This document shows positions 9,217 to 20,242 of a DNA stretch of 64,000 nt, piece after piece. Numbering within the stretch: position 1 is the first letter of the stretch; the number at the start of each line of letters is the position of its first letter. Source of the DNA: Sandaracinobacteroides sp039808025 (GTDB lineage Bacteria > Pseudomonadota > Alphaproteobacteria > Sphingomonadales > Sphingomonadaceae); the NCBI GenBank assembly GCA_039808025.1, contig JBDHSK010000006.1:62001-126000 (forward strand). The letters run 5' to 3'. The position numbers and the translations under genes were made by a program. The notes beneath the pieces were generated by a model that made no database searches, was not told where the DNA came from, and saw only the letters and a program-made list of their open reading frames with translations.

Positions 9217-9668
9217 CGACGGATCTCATGGCGGCCAAGCTCTCCGAAATGATGGGTGTCGGCGACGGTGTTGTCCGGCTCGGCGCGCAAGGCCCTTGCA
9301 AAAACCACAGTGCCCACGGGCTTTTTGTCCGAGCCGCCATCAGGACCGGCTATGCCTGATACCGCCACGGCCACATCGGCGTTGCTGTGATTGAGCGCCC
9401 CCTGGGCCATCGCCCAGACGGTTGCTTCGGAAACAGCGCCCAAAGTCGATAGGATGTCTTCGGATACGTCGAGCATCTCGGTTTTGGCGTCGTTGGTGTA
9501 GGTGATGAAGGCGCGGTCGAAAATATCGGATGCACCGGGAATCTCGGTGATGGCGGCAGCAACCAGCCCGCCCGTGCAGCTTTCGGCAAGAACGATCCGC
9601 CGCCCCGCCGCCCGATTTTCCTCGACGACTTTTCTGGCAATACCAATAAGTTCCTGGTCAAAGCTCAT
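9177..9668 (-). CDS. CinA-family nicotinamide-nucleotide amidohydrolase
   Basis: A 163-residue stand-alone CinA C-terminal domain (PncC type), which hydrolyses nicotinamide mononucleotide to nicotinate mononucleotide in pyridine-nucleotide recycling. Family motifs are AESCTGGLVAAAIT near residue 28 and VSGIAGPDGGSDKKPVGTV near residue 110. The start codon shares ATGA with the ispDF stop, so it is translationally coupled to ispDF. Its end overlaps the coq10-type gene by 40 bases, and both reading frames look genuine there. Confidence 0.9.
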   Translation of the reverse strand: MSFDQELIGIARKVVEENRAAGRRIVLAESCTGGLVAAAITEIPGASDIFDRAFITYTNDAKTEMLDVSEDILSTLGAVSEATVWAMAQGALNHSNADVAVAVSGIAGPDGGSDKKPVGTVVFARALRAEPDNTVADTHHFGELGRHEIRRQAALVALRLLLP

Positions 9669-10855
9669 AAAGCAATCCTGATGGTTGTCATGGCCTGGGC
9701 CGCGATTCCTTCGCGGCGTCCGCAAAAACCCAGACCCTCGGTCGTGGTAGCCTTGATATTGACCACGGGGGCGTGGTCCTGAAGAATTTCGCTGATTCTG
9801 CTCCGCATGGCATCCCGGTAGGGGCCAATCTTGGGCGCTTCGCAGATCAGGGTGACATCGCAATGGAGGACGCGCCCGCCTGCCTCGCTCACCAATGAGG
9901 CTGCGTGCGCGAGAAAGCGCTCTGAGCCGGCGCCGCGCCACTGCGGATCAGACGGGGGAAAATGCTGACCGATGTCGCCCTTGCCGACAGCCCCCAGCAG
10001 GGCATCGGTCAGGGCGTGCAGACCAACATCGGCGTCGCTGTGGCCGATGAGGCCATGCGTGTGGGGAATGCGAACTCCGCACAGCCACAGGTGGTCGCCA
10101 GTGCCGAACCGGTGCACATCAAAGCCCTGGCCGCTGACACAGGCGTCTGTCCGGGGAGCTGGCTGCAACCAGCGTGCAACGGCCTCGAAGTCGGCAGCCA
10201 CGGTGATTTTCATGGCGCGCTCGTCTCCTTGCGTCAGAGCAACGGTATGGCCCGCCGCACGCATGATTTCGGCATCGTCGGTTGCGGTATCACCGGCATG
10301 CGCCAAGGCCGCCTGCCTGTGCGCCGCAAGCAGGTCGGCAAAGTGAAACCCCTGCGGGGTCTGGGCCCGCCACAACTGTTCGCGCGATACCTCGCCAGAG
10401 ATGGTTGTCGTGCCACGTCGCAGGCTGTCGGCAACCGGAAGGGCCGGGCAGGCGCCCTTGTGATCAGCAAGCGCATCCAGCACCCGTCCCACCATCTCCA
10501 TAGGCACCAGCGGCCGCGCTGCATCATGAACCAGCACGAAGGGGTGGTGGGAATAGTTGTCTGCAAGGTATTGCAAACCCCGGAAAACAGACTCCTGGCG
10601 CGTATTGGCGCCTGCCGAGATGGTGGCCGCAATCGTCCCCAGGGCATAGCGTGCTCGCCGTTCTTCACCGGGGGCCACCACCACATGGACGGCGCCAACA
10701 CGGGGGTGGGCAAGCATGGCGGCGGCGGCATGGTGCAGAACCGTTGCATCGCCCAGCATCCGGTATTGCTTGGGCAGGCCGCCACCGGCGCGCGCACCGC
10801 TGCCGGCAGCAACCACGAGCGCCAGCGTATCATGAGTGGGCGAACTGTCTGTCAC
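9665..10855 (-). CDS. ispDF: Bifunctional IspD/IspF enzyme (MEP pathway)
   Basis: A fusion of two isoprenoid-synthesis enzymes in 396 residues. The N-terminal half is the cytidylyltransferase IspD (VVAAGSGARAGGGLPKQYRM; VHDAARPLV). The C-terminal half, from about residue 235, is the 2,4-cyclodiphosphate synthase IspF (GFDVHRFG; GHSDADVGLHALTDALLGA; GDIGQHFPPSD). Such fusions are common in Alphaproteobacteria. A GTG start at 10855 after a GGCGGGG stretch gives the proper N-terminus; no in-frame ATG is suitable. Divergent from dusB, and coupled by ATGA to cinA downstream. Confidence 0.94.
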   Translation of the reverse strand: MTDSSPTHDTLALVVAAGSGARAGGGLPKQYRMLGDATVLHHAAAAMLAHPRVGAVHVVVAPGEERRARYALGTIAATISAGANTRQESVFRGLQYLADNYSHHPFVLVHDAARPLVPMEMVGRVLDALADHKGACPALPVADSLRRGTTTISGEVSREQLWRAQTPQGFHFADLLAAHRQAALAHAGDTATDDAEIMRAAGHTVALTQGDERAMKITVAADFEAVARWLQPAPRTDACVSGQGFDVHRFGTGDHLWLCGVRIPHTHGLIGHSDADVGLHALTDALLGAVGKGDIGQHFPPSDPQWRGAGSERFLAHAASLVSEAGGRVLHCDVTLICEAPKIGPYRDAMRSRISEILQDHAPVVNIKATTTEGLGFCGRREGIAAQAMTTIRIAL

Positions 10856-10957
10856 GGCCCCGCCATAGGCGGTTCCCAACGGCGGGGGAAGGGGTTGACC
10901 TTGCCGTTGCCTGCGACATCGGGTATCTCCGGCGCGTCCCCCCGCTGCGCATGGATC

Positions 10958-11980
10958 ATGAACTTGGCTCTGCCGCCCCTTGCCATTGGCCCGGTTACCA
11001 TTGCCGAGCCCGTCATTCTGGCTCCGATGACCGGTGTTACCGATCGCCCGTTCCGCACGCTGGTCAAGAAGTTCGGCGCCGGGCTTACGGTAACCGAGAT
11101 GATCGCCTCGGAAGCGATGGTGCGGGAAACCCGCCAATCATTGCAGAAAGCCGCCTGGGACCCAAGCGAGGAACCGGTGTCCATGCAACTGGCCGGATGC
11201 GACCCGCGGGTGATGGCAGAAGCAGCAAAGCTGAACGAGCAGCGCGGCGCGGCGATCATCGATATCAACATGGGATGCCCGGTAAAGAAGATCGTCAATG
11301 GTCATGCGGGTTCACACCTCATGCGCGATCTGAAGCTGGCGGCACAACTTATTGAATCAACAGTTAATGCCGTTCAGGTTCCCGTTACTCTGAAAATGCG
11401 CATGGGCTGGTGTCACGACAGCCTCAATGCCCCGGAACTGGCGCGGATCGCCGAAGATCTGGGCGTGCAGATGCTGACGGTGCATGGCCGCACCCGCAAC
11501 CAGCTGTATTCGGGAACGGCCGACTGGGCCTTTGTCGCCCGCGTTACCGCCGCTGTAAAAATACCGGTAATCGTCAATGGCGACATCTGTTCACCTGACG
11601 ACGCCCTCGACGCCTTGCAGCAATCGGGAGCGAGTGGAGTGATGGTGGGCCGGGGGGCATATGGTCGTCCGTGGCTGTTGCAGCAGGTGATGGCGGCGCT
11701 TGGCGGGAAACCGGTTCCGGCTGCACCTTCGCTGGTGTCGCAGCGGCAGATCGTTCTAGATCATTATAACGCCATGCTCGACCATTACGGGCCGCAGAAC
11801 GGCGTGGCGATCGCCCGCAAACATCTGGGATGGTATACGCGCGGGCTGCATGGATCGGCCGAGTTTCGCAACAAGGTCAATATGGTGGCTGATCCGGCAG
11901 TCGTCGTCACCATGCTGAAGGATTTCTATGACCACGAGCTCGCACGTCAGGAGGTCGAGCCGCTGGCCACCGCGGCCTGA
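10958..11980 (+). CDS. dusB: tRNA dihydrouridine synthase DusB (NifR3)
   Basis: FMN-dependent reductase that makes dihydrouridine in the D-loop of tRNA. The 340-residue protein shows ILAPMTGVTDRPFR, DINMGCPVKKI with the catalytic cysteine, RMGW, and VHGRTRNQLYSG, all typical of DusB. The ATG at 10958 begins MNLALPPLAIG, as in relatives; the open frame continues upstream but only as the antisense of ispDF. In many Alphaproteobacteria this gene (nifR3) is followed by ntrB-ntrC; here dnaG follows instead. Confidence 0.95.
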   Translation: MNLALPPLAIGPVTIAEPVILAPMTGVTDRPFRTLVKKFGAGLTVTEMIASEAMVRETRQSLQKAAWDPSEEPVSMQLAGCDPRVMAEAAKLNEQRGAAIIDINMGCPVKKIVNGHAGSHLMRDLKLAAQLIESTVNAVQVPVTLKMRMGWCHDSLNAPELARIAEDLGVQMLTVHGRTRNQLYSGTADWAFVARVTAAVKIPVIVNGDICSPDDALDALQQSGASGVMVGRGAYGRPWLLQQVMAALGGKPVPAAPSLVSQRQIVLDHYNAMLDHYGPQNGVAIARKHLGWYTRGLHGSAEFRNKVNMVADPAVVVTMLKDFYDHELARQEVEPLATAA

Positions 11981-12046
11981 CCATGCAAATCAGCGATTTC
12001 CTGGGGTGAACTGGCGTTGTCGCCTGCCATCTTGTAGCCTGCATTC

Positions 12047-13825
12047 ATGAGCCTTCCCCCTGATTTTCTCGACGATCTGCGGGCCCGTGTCGGGTTGGCG
12101 GCGATGGTCGGGCGGCGGGTGAAGCTTCTGCGGGCAGGCCGGGAATGGAAGGGCTGCTGCCCGTTTCACAACGAAAAGACGCCCAGCTTTTATGTCAATG
12201 AGGACAAGGGCTTTTATCATTGCTTTGGCTGCGGCGCCCACGGAGATGCCATAGGCTTTGTGATGGCATCCGATGGGCTGGGGTTCATGGAAGCCGTGAC
12301 GGCACTGGCGGCGGAAGCCGGGATGGAGGTTCCGCGTCCGGCGGTTGACCCGGCAGCAAGGCGCGAATCCGGGCTTGCAGATCTGGTTGGGGCTGCCGGC
12401 CGCTGGTTTTCCGATCGGCTTGGCAGCGCGCAGGGAGCGCCGGCGCGCGCCTATCTGGAGAGTCGCGGGGTACCGGCTGCCATGGTGGCACGCTTTGAAC
12501 TGGGGTTTGCGCCCGACAGCCGGGATGCCTTGTCGAAGGCGCTGTTGCAGCAGTTTCCCGGGGCGGATGCCGGGCAGTTGCTGGAGGCCGGCCTTGCCGG
12601 AGAAACCGATGGACGCCGCTATGACCGGTTCCGTGGTCGGCTGATCTTTCCCATCCACGATGCGCGTGGACGTGCGGCTGGATTTGGTGGCCGGGCGTTA
12701 GGTGACGGGCAGCCCAAATATCTGAACTCCCCTGATGGCCCGCTGTTTCACAAGGGGCGGCTTTTGTACAACCACCACCGGGCCGCTCCGGCTGCCCGGC
12801 GGGCCGGGCGGCTGCTGGTGGTTGAAGGCTATATGGATGTGATAGGCCTTGCCGGGGTTGGCATTGACGAGGCAGTGGCGCCGTTGGGGACGGCGCTGAC
12901 GGAAGATCAGATGGAGCTGTGCTGGCGACTGGTTCCCGAGCCGGTTCTGGCATTCGATGGCGATGCGGCCGGGGTACGGGCAGCTGTCAAGGCAGCCACC
13001 CGGGCGCTGCCGCTGCTGAAGCCCGGCCGCAGCCTGGGGTTCGTGCAGCTGCCGGCTGGCCGCGACCCTGATGATCTGGCCCGCACCAGCGGCAAGGCCG
13101 GAGTCGAGGCAGTGTTGGCCACAGTACAGCCTCTGGAGCGTTTCCTTTATTCAAGCGAACTATCGGCCGCCCCTCTTGATACACCGGAACGACGGGCGGC
13201 CTTTCGTGCGCGTCTGAAGGCGCTGGCCACCGAGATCGGCGACACTGAAATCGCCCGCGATTATCTGGCGACCTGGCGGCAGCGAGCTGATGCCGAAGGC
13301 CGTCAGCCGCGCCGGGCATGGCGGCCAGACACTGCCCGCAAGGGGCGTCAGGATGCAGATCTGCCCGCGGTCAGGGCAGAAACCCGGGCGGCAGCGGGCA
13401 TTGCCACTGCTCAGACATTGGGCATGTTGCTGCATTCTCTCAGCCAGCGGCCGCAACTGGTTGAGCGGTTTGCCGAGCAACTGGTTGAACTTCCCATTCC
13501 GGTTCCCAGTCTGGCAGTTGCGCGCGACCATCTGGTAAGCGGGGAATCCTGCCCGACGCTTCTTGCGGCCTATCGCCCGCTGTTTGCAGCAGATGTGGCG
13601 GAAAACCGCCTGAGCGACGCAGAAGTTGACGAACGAATCGGCAAGGCCCTTGCGTCTATCGCGCAGTCGCACCACATGGGGCTGGAAAGTCAGGATCTGC
13701 AGGTTGGTACTGGTGATGATGGCTTTGCAGCGGCGCTTGAACAGGCAGAGGCCCGGCGCGCAGCAAAAGCCGACACCGTTCAACGGCTGGTCTCTTTGGC
13801 GATCGAGACAGACCCTACGGAATGA
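12047..13825 (+). CDS. dnaG: DNA primase
   Basis: Synthesises RNA primers for DNA replication. The zinc-binding domain is intact, with Cys38, His41, Cys59 and Cys62 (CPFH and CFGCG). The Toprim catalytic core has EGYMDV near residue 261 and FDGDAAG near residue 304. The C-terminal part, which should bind DnaB helicase, is less conserved. The protein is 592 residues, typical. Together with rpoD it forms the conserved dnaG-rpoD unit. Confidence 0.96.
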   Translation: MSLPPDFLDDLRARVGLAAMVGRRVKLLRAGREWKGCCPFHNEKTPSFYVNEDKGFYHCFGCGAHGDAIGFVMASDGLGFMEAVTALAAEAGMEVPRPAVDPAARRESGLADLVGAAGRWFSDRLGSAQGAPARAYLESRGVPAAMVARFELGFAPDSRDALSKALLQQFPGADAGQLLEAGLAGETDGRRYDRFRGRLIFPIHDARGRAAGFGGRALGDGQPKYLNSPDGPLFHKGRLLYNHHRAAPAARRAGRLLVVEGYMDVIGLAGVGIDEAVAPLGTALTEDQMELCWRLVPEPVLAFDGDAAGVRAAVKAATRALPLLKPGRSLGFVQLPAGRDPDDLARTSGKAGVEAVLATVQPLERFLYSSELSAAPLDTPERRAAFRARLKALATEIGDTEIARDYLATWRQRADAEGRQPRRAWRPDTARKGRQDADLPAVRAETRAAAGIATAQTLGMLLHSLSQRPQLVERFAEQLVELPIPVPSLAVARDHLVSGESCPTLLAAYRPLFAADVAENRLSDAEVDERIGKALASIAQSHHMGLESQDLQVGTGDDGFAAALEQAEARRAAKADTVQRLVSLAIETDPTE

Positions 13826-13936
13826 AAGGGCGCGTGAAGGGCACTATGCTTTTCGCGCTTTTCATGTTTCGGGGGCGTCGCGTCGCAGTGTTGTCATGGC
13901 GCCATTCGCGCCCCGGTTTTGAGGAACGTCTTACGC

Positions 13937-15949
<2,013 letters not shown>

Positions 15950-16183
15950 GGTCGTCCGGAACTGTCCTGACCGGGCTTGTGCCGAAGTCAATGCGCTTTC
16001 CGTCGCATTCGCGCAACTTGTGTGTTTTCTGCGCAACGGTTCTCTGGTAGAGACCCTGTAGTAAAACGCTGTAGTGGCGAACCGCGTGTTGGAACCGACA
16101 GGACGCTTGCATGGTGCGGGACGGGAATTGTTGCTTGCCTTTCGTGCCCGGTGCTGATGGCGCAGGGCCTGGCCTGAGGCCGC

Positions 16184-18463
16184 GTGGCTGAGATCGTCTT
16201 GCCTCCGCCCGAGACATCATGGCTGCGGCAGTTGCGACGGCGCATCGGTGACTGGGCCGAGAGCCCGCGCACCTCTCCGGTGCTGGAACTGGCCATTGCC
16301 GGCGTTGCCCTGCTGGTCGGGCTGGTGTCTTATGCGGTTCTGACCAGCAAGCGCGCCCCGGCCGAGGGGTTCTCACCGCAGATGATGACCTTGCTGCTGG
16401 TTGCCAACCTGTTGCCGCTGCTGGCGCTGCTGGTGCTGATAGGGCGACGGATTGCCGTGCTGTTCGCCAATCGCCGGGCCGGACGGGCCGGCGCCCAACT
16501 GCATGTGCGGCTGGTGGCCCTGTTTGCGGCTTTGTCGGCGGCGCCAACCCTGCTGGTCGTGATATTCGCATCACTGCTGTTCCAGTTCGGGGTGCAGTTC
16601 TGGTTTTCCGATCGTGCGAAAACCGTGCTCGACAATGCTGACCGGGTGGCGGAAGCCTATGTCGAGGAAGCACGATTCCGTATTCTCGGCGATGTGAACG
16701 CCATGGCCGACGATGCCACCAATTATTGGCAGGGGGTAGGACTGCCGGCCGGGGCGTCGTTTGCCGATGGTCTCGCCTTCCAGTCGACGGCGCGCCGCTT
16801 TTCCGATGTCGTGGTGTTCCGTGACCCCGGCAAGGGCCAGCCACTGGCCATCATCGCATCGGCCGGCACCAGCGACATCCCCCTTTCCCAACGATTGCAG
16901 GGGGTAGATCTTGGACATTTGCCAGCCGGGCAGGGCCGTCTGCTGGGCTCTGCCAATGACCGCATGGATGCGGTGGTGCGGCTGGAAACCCCAGAGCCCC
17001 TGTTTCTTTATGTCTCAAGCCCGATGGAGCCGCGGGTGCTGGAGCAGGTTGCCCGCACGCAGGCGGCCATTTCCGATTATCAGGCCCTTACCAGCCGCTC
17101 CCGTGCCTTGCAGTGGCGCTTCAACCTGATGCTGCTGGTGATGTCGCTGCTGGTGGTTTCGGTTGCCGTGTGGTTCGCGATCGTTCTGGCATCCAGAATG
17201 GTCACCCCGATCGGTGAGCTTGCGGCCGCTGCCGAGCAGGTGGGGGGCGGGAACCTCGATGCCCGAGTCGATATTGTGGGGGCCGGCGATGAAATTGCAA
17301 CGCTTGCCAGCAGTTTCAACAGGATGACTGAACAGCTGAAGGCGCAGCAGCAGGCGCTCATCAGCGCCAATACCCAGGCCGAACTTCGCCGCCAGTTGAC
17401 CGAGGCCGTTTTGTCGGGAGTCTCTGCCGGCGTGCTGTCGATAGACCAGCATGGAGTCATCCGCATTGCCAATGCCCGTGCCGAAGCGCTGCTGCGATCA
17501 GGCCCGGTGGGTCTTTCTGGCCGGCTGCTGGCCGATGCCGCGCCAGAGTTTCTGGCACTGCTTGAGGATGCCCGGCGCGAGGGGGTGGCCGCCGCCGATG
17601 TGAGCCGCACCATCGACCACCCGGACCGTGGGCAGGAAACGCAAACGCTGGCCGTGCGGCTGACGGCAGATTCCGGAAGTCAGCCCAATATCATTCTTAC
17701 CTTTGACGATATCACCCAGCAGATCGCTGACCAGCGACGGGCGGCGTGGTCGGATGTGGCGCGGCGTATCGCGCACGAGATCAAGAACCCGCTGACCCCG
17801 ATCGTTCTGTCGGCAGAGCGGCTGAAACGCCGGTTCGGGCCACAGGTGCTGAACGGCCGCCAGACCTTCGACGATCTGACGGAAACGATCGTCCGGCAGG
17901 TTGGTGATCTCAGGCGCATGGTGGATGAGTTTTCGGCCTTCGCGCGGATGCCGATGCCGACATTTCATGCGGAATCACTGGGCGAGATTGCCCGCCAGGC
18001 AGTGTTTCTGGCCGAGGTGGCTACGCCGGGAATCAGTTATCGCCTTGATATTCCCGATGATCTTCCGGTGTTTGTCTGTGACCGCCGGCAGATTGGCCAG
18101 GCCTTTACCAACCTGTTGAAGAACGCTGCCGAGGCAATTCTTGCATCAGACGAAAGTGGTGGGGAAATTCATATTTCGCTGCGGGTGGCAGGACCGAAAA
18201 TGGTCGTCGATATCTGCGATACCGGGGTCGGCATCCCCCCCGACATGCGCGAACGTCTGTTCGAGCCGTATGTCACCACCAGGCAGCGCGGCACCGGGCT
18301 TGGTCTCGCGATCGTCAAGCGCATCATCGAAGACCATCATGGCCACCTCGATATTCTCAACCGTACCGATGGCGTCACAGGCGCCATTGTGCGGATCGAG
18401 TTCGATCTTGCCGTAAACCATCACCTGGAACCCGTTGCAGAAAAAGAGAAACAGGAAAGCTGA
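16184..18463 (+). CDS. ntrY: Nitrogen-regulation sensor histidine kinase NtrY
   Basis: Membrane sensor kinase of 759 residues. Order of parts: three N-terminal membrane helices, a periplasmic region with NADRVAEAYVEEARFRIL, another helix near residue 320, HAMP, a PAS-like domain, then the kinase. The phosphoacceptor motif is RRIAHEIKNPLTP near residue 527, and the ATP-binding domain has NLLKNAAEAI, DTGVGI and GTGLGLAIVKRI. The start is a GTG at 16184 behind TGAGG. It is 2 bases from ntrX, its cognate regulator. NtrYX systems in Alphaproteobacteria respond to nitrogen or redox state and affect envelope and polysaccharide genes. Confidence 0.94.
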   Translation: MAEIVLPPPETSWLRQLRRRIGDWAESPRTSPVLELAIAGVALLVGLVSYAVLTSKRAPAEGFSPQMMTLLLVANLLPLLALLVLIGRRIAVLFANRRAGRAGAQLHVRLVALFAALSAAPTLLVVIFASLLFQFGVQFWFSDRAKTVLDNADRVAEAYVEEARFRILGDVNAMADDATNYWQGVGLPAGASFADGLAFQSTARRFSDVVVFRDPGKGQPLAIIASAGTSDIPLSQRLQGVDLGHLPAGQGRLLGSANDRMDAVVRLETPEPLFLYVSSPMEPRVLEQVARTQAAISDYQALTSRSRALQWRFNLMLLVMSLLVVSVAVWFAIVLASRMVTPIGELAAAAEQVGGGNLDARVDIVGAGDEIATLASSFNRMTEQLKAQQQALISANTQAELRRQLTEAVLSGVSAGVLSIDQHGVIRIANARAEALLRSGPVGLSGRLLADAAPEFLALLEDARREGVAAADVSRTIDHPDRGQETQTLAVRLTADSGSQPNIILTFDDITQQIADQRRAAWSDVARRIAHEIKNPLTPIVLSAERLKRRFGPQVLNGRQTFDDLTETIVRQVGDLRRMVDEFSAFARMPMPTFHAESLGEIARQAVFLAEVATPGISYRLDIPDDLPVFVCDRRQIGQAFTNLLKNAAEAILASDESGGEIHISLRVAGPKMVVDICDTGVGIPPDMRERLFEPYVTTRQRGTGLGLAIVKRIIEDHHGHLDILNRTDGVTGAIVRIEFDLAVNHHLEPVAEKEKQES

Positions 18464-18465
18464 TC

Positions 18466-19851
18466 ATGGCACTCGACATTCTGGTCGTTGATGACGAATC
18501 GGATATCCGCTCGCTGATTGCCGGTGTGCTGGAAGACGAGGGTTACACGGCCCGAACGGCTGCCAATTCCGACGCAGCCCTGGCAGCACTGGCAGAGCGG
18601 CGACCGGCGTTGCTGATCCTCGATATCTGGCTGCAGGGTTCGAAGCTCGATGGTCTGGAGCTGCTCGATCTTGTCAAGGCCCGCGATCCGTCGCTGCCGG
18701 TGCTGATCATATCCGGCCATGGTAATCTGGACACTGCCGTTGCAGCAATCCGGCAGGGTGCATGGGATTTCATCGAGAAGCCGTTTCAGGCTGACCAACT
18801 GCTGCATGCCGTCGCCCGCGCCACCGAGACCGAGCAGTTGCGCCGGGAAGTCGATGAACTGCGCACACTGTCGCTGCTTGATAACGAGCTGACCGGCACC
18901 AGCCAGGTGATCAATGCAGTGCGGGCCACCATCAAGCGGGTGGGGGCTACTGGCAGCCGGGTACTGATTCAGGGGCCGGCGGGCTCAGGCAAAGAGGTGG
19001 CGGCGCGGTTGCTGCATCGCTGGTCGACCCGCGCTGACCGGCCGTTCGTGGTGGTGGCGGCGGCCCGCATGTCGCCTGAGCGGGTGGAAGCCGAACTGTT
19101 TGGCGAAGAGCGCGATGGGGAATTGATGCGTCCCGGCCTTCTGGAAGTGGCCGATGGTGGCACGTTGTTCATCGATGAAGTGGCCGATATGCCATTGACG
19201 ACGCAGGGCAAGATCTTGCGGGTGCTGACCGACCAGAGTTTTCAGCGGGTGGGCGGTACCCGTGCCGTGAAGGTCGATGTACGAGTGGTTTCTGCCACGG
19301 CGCGCGACCTGCCAGCAGAAATAATCGCCGGGCATTTCCGCGAAGACCTGTATTACCGCCTGAATGTCGTGCCGGTGCGGCTTCCGGCCCTTACCGAGCG
19401 TCGCGAGGATATCCCCTTGCTGGCAGAGGCGTTTCTGGCGCGGATGGCGGCGGAACGGCGCGTGCGGACTCCGGAAATTTCTGCGGAAGCCCTGGCGGTG
19501 CTGCAGGGTTACGGCTGGCCGGGCAATGTCAGGCAGTTGCGCAACATCATGGAACGTACCCTGATTCTGGCTCCGGTCAATTCTTCCGACAGCATCACCG
19601 TTGATCAGCTGCCCCCTGAGGTCACCGCCGAATCGGGCGGTATCATGCCCGATCAGGGCGCCCATTCCATCATGGGGTCTTCACTGAGAGAGGCGCGCGA
19701 GGCGTTCGAGCGCGAGTATCTGAAGTTCCAGATACGCCGCTTTTCCGGCAATGTGAGCCGCACGGCCGCCTTCATCGGCATGGAACGTTCGGCACTGCAC
19801 CGCAAGCTGAAAGCATTGGGGGTTGTCGACAGCGAACGTGATGATGATTAG
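18466..19851 (+). CDS. ntrX: Response regulator NtrX, AAA+ type
   Basis: A 461-residue regulator. Receiver domain with Asp9/Asp10, phosphoacceptor Asp53 and Lys near 105 (EKPF). AAA+ domain with Walker A GPAGSGKE near residue 170 and Walker B GGTLFIDEVAD. C-terminal Fis-type helix-turn-helix (FSGNVSRTAAFIGMERSALH). The segment where sigma-54 activators carry GAFTGA reads ELFGEERDGELMRPGLLEVA instead, so the motif is missing. From this it probably regulates sigma-70 promoters directly rather than activating sigma-54. It forms an operon with ntrY. Confidence 0.94.
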   Translation: MALDILVVDDESDIRSLIAGVLEDEGYTARTAANSDAALAALAERRPALLILDIWLQGSKLDGLELLDLVKARDPSLPVLIISGHGNLDTAVAAIRQGAWDFIEKPFQADQLLHAVARATETEQLRREVDELRTLSLLDNELTGTSQVINAVRATIKRVGATGSRVLIQGPAGSGKEVAARLLHRWSTRADRPFVVVAAARMSPERVEAELFGEERDGELMRPGLLEVADGGTLFIDEVADMPLTTQGKILRVLTDQSFQRVGGTRAVKVDVRVVSATARDLPAEIIAGHFREDLYYRLNVVPVRLPALTERREDIPLLAEAFLARMAAERRVRTPEISAEALAVLQGYGWPGNVRQLRNIMERTLILAPVNSSDSITVDQLPPEVTAESGGIMPDQGAHSIMGSSLREAREAFEREYLKFQIRRFSGNVSRTAAFIGMERSALHRKLKALGVVDSERDDD

Positions 19852-19978
19852 CGATTGAACAACGGTTGTGTGGCACGAATGCCATGGCTACATAGGAACG
19901 GGCAGGATGGAACCTGCCAGTCGACACCGGGCAACGGTGCATAAGCTGGCGCCAAGGCCAGCCAGACAAGGTATCGAC

Positions 19979-20242
19979 ATGTCGGAAAAGATGAAAGCCG
20001 CTGACAAGGCCAACAACCTGCAGGATGTATTCCTGAACGCCGTTCGCAAACAAAAAATTCCTGTCACCATGTTCCTTGTAAATGGTGTGAAATTACAGGG
20101 CGCGATCACCTGGTTTGACAATTTTTCTGTTCTGCTGCGGCGCGACGGGCATTCCCAGCTGGTTTACAAGCATGCCATCTCTACCGTCATGCCGGCTGCC
20201 CCGGTGCAATTGTTCGAGCCGGAGCGAGCGGACGACGATTGA
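19979..20242 (+). CDS. hfq: RNA chaperone Hfq
   Basis: Hexameric Sm-like RNA-binding protein that helps small RNAs pair with mRNAs. The 87-residue product has both Sm motifs: QDVFLNAVRKQKIPVTMFLV and the C-terminal YKHAISTVMP, including the KH pair of the proximal RNA-binding face. The ATG at 19979 gives the expected short N-terminus. It lies 127 bases after ntrX, leaving room for its own promoter. Its stop overlaps the TTG start of hflX. Confidence 0.96.
   Translation: MSEKMKAADKANNLQDVFLNAVRKQKIPVTMFLVNGVKLQGAITWFDNFSVLLRRDGHSQLVYKHAISTVMPAAPVQLFEPERADDD

Noticed and set aside
9962..10957. In-frame extension of dusB upstream over 330 codons
   Set aside because: The extension is the antisense of ispDF and resembles no protein; DusB proteins begin at the ATG at 10958.
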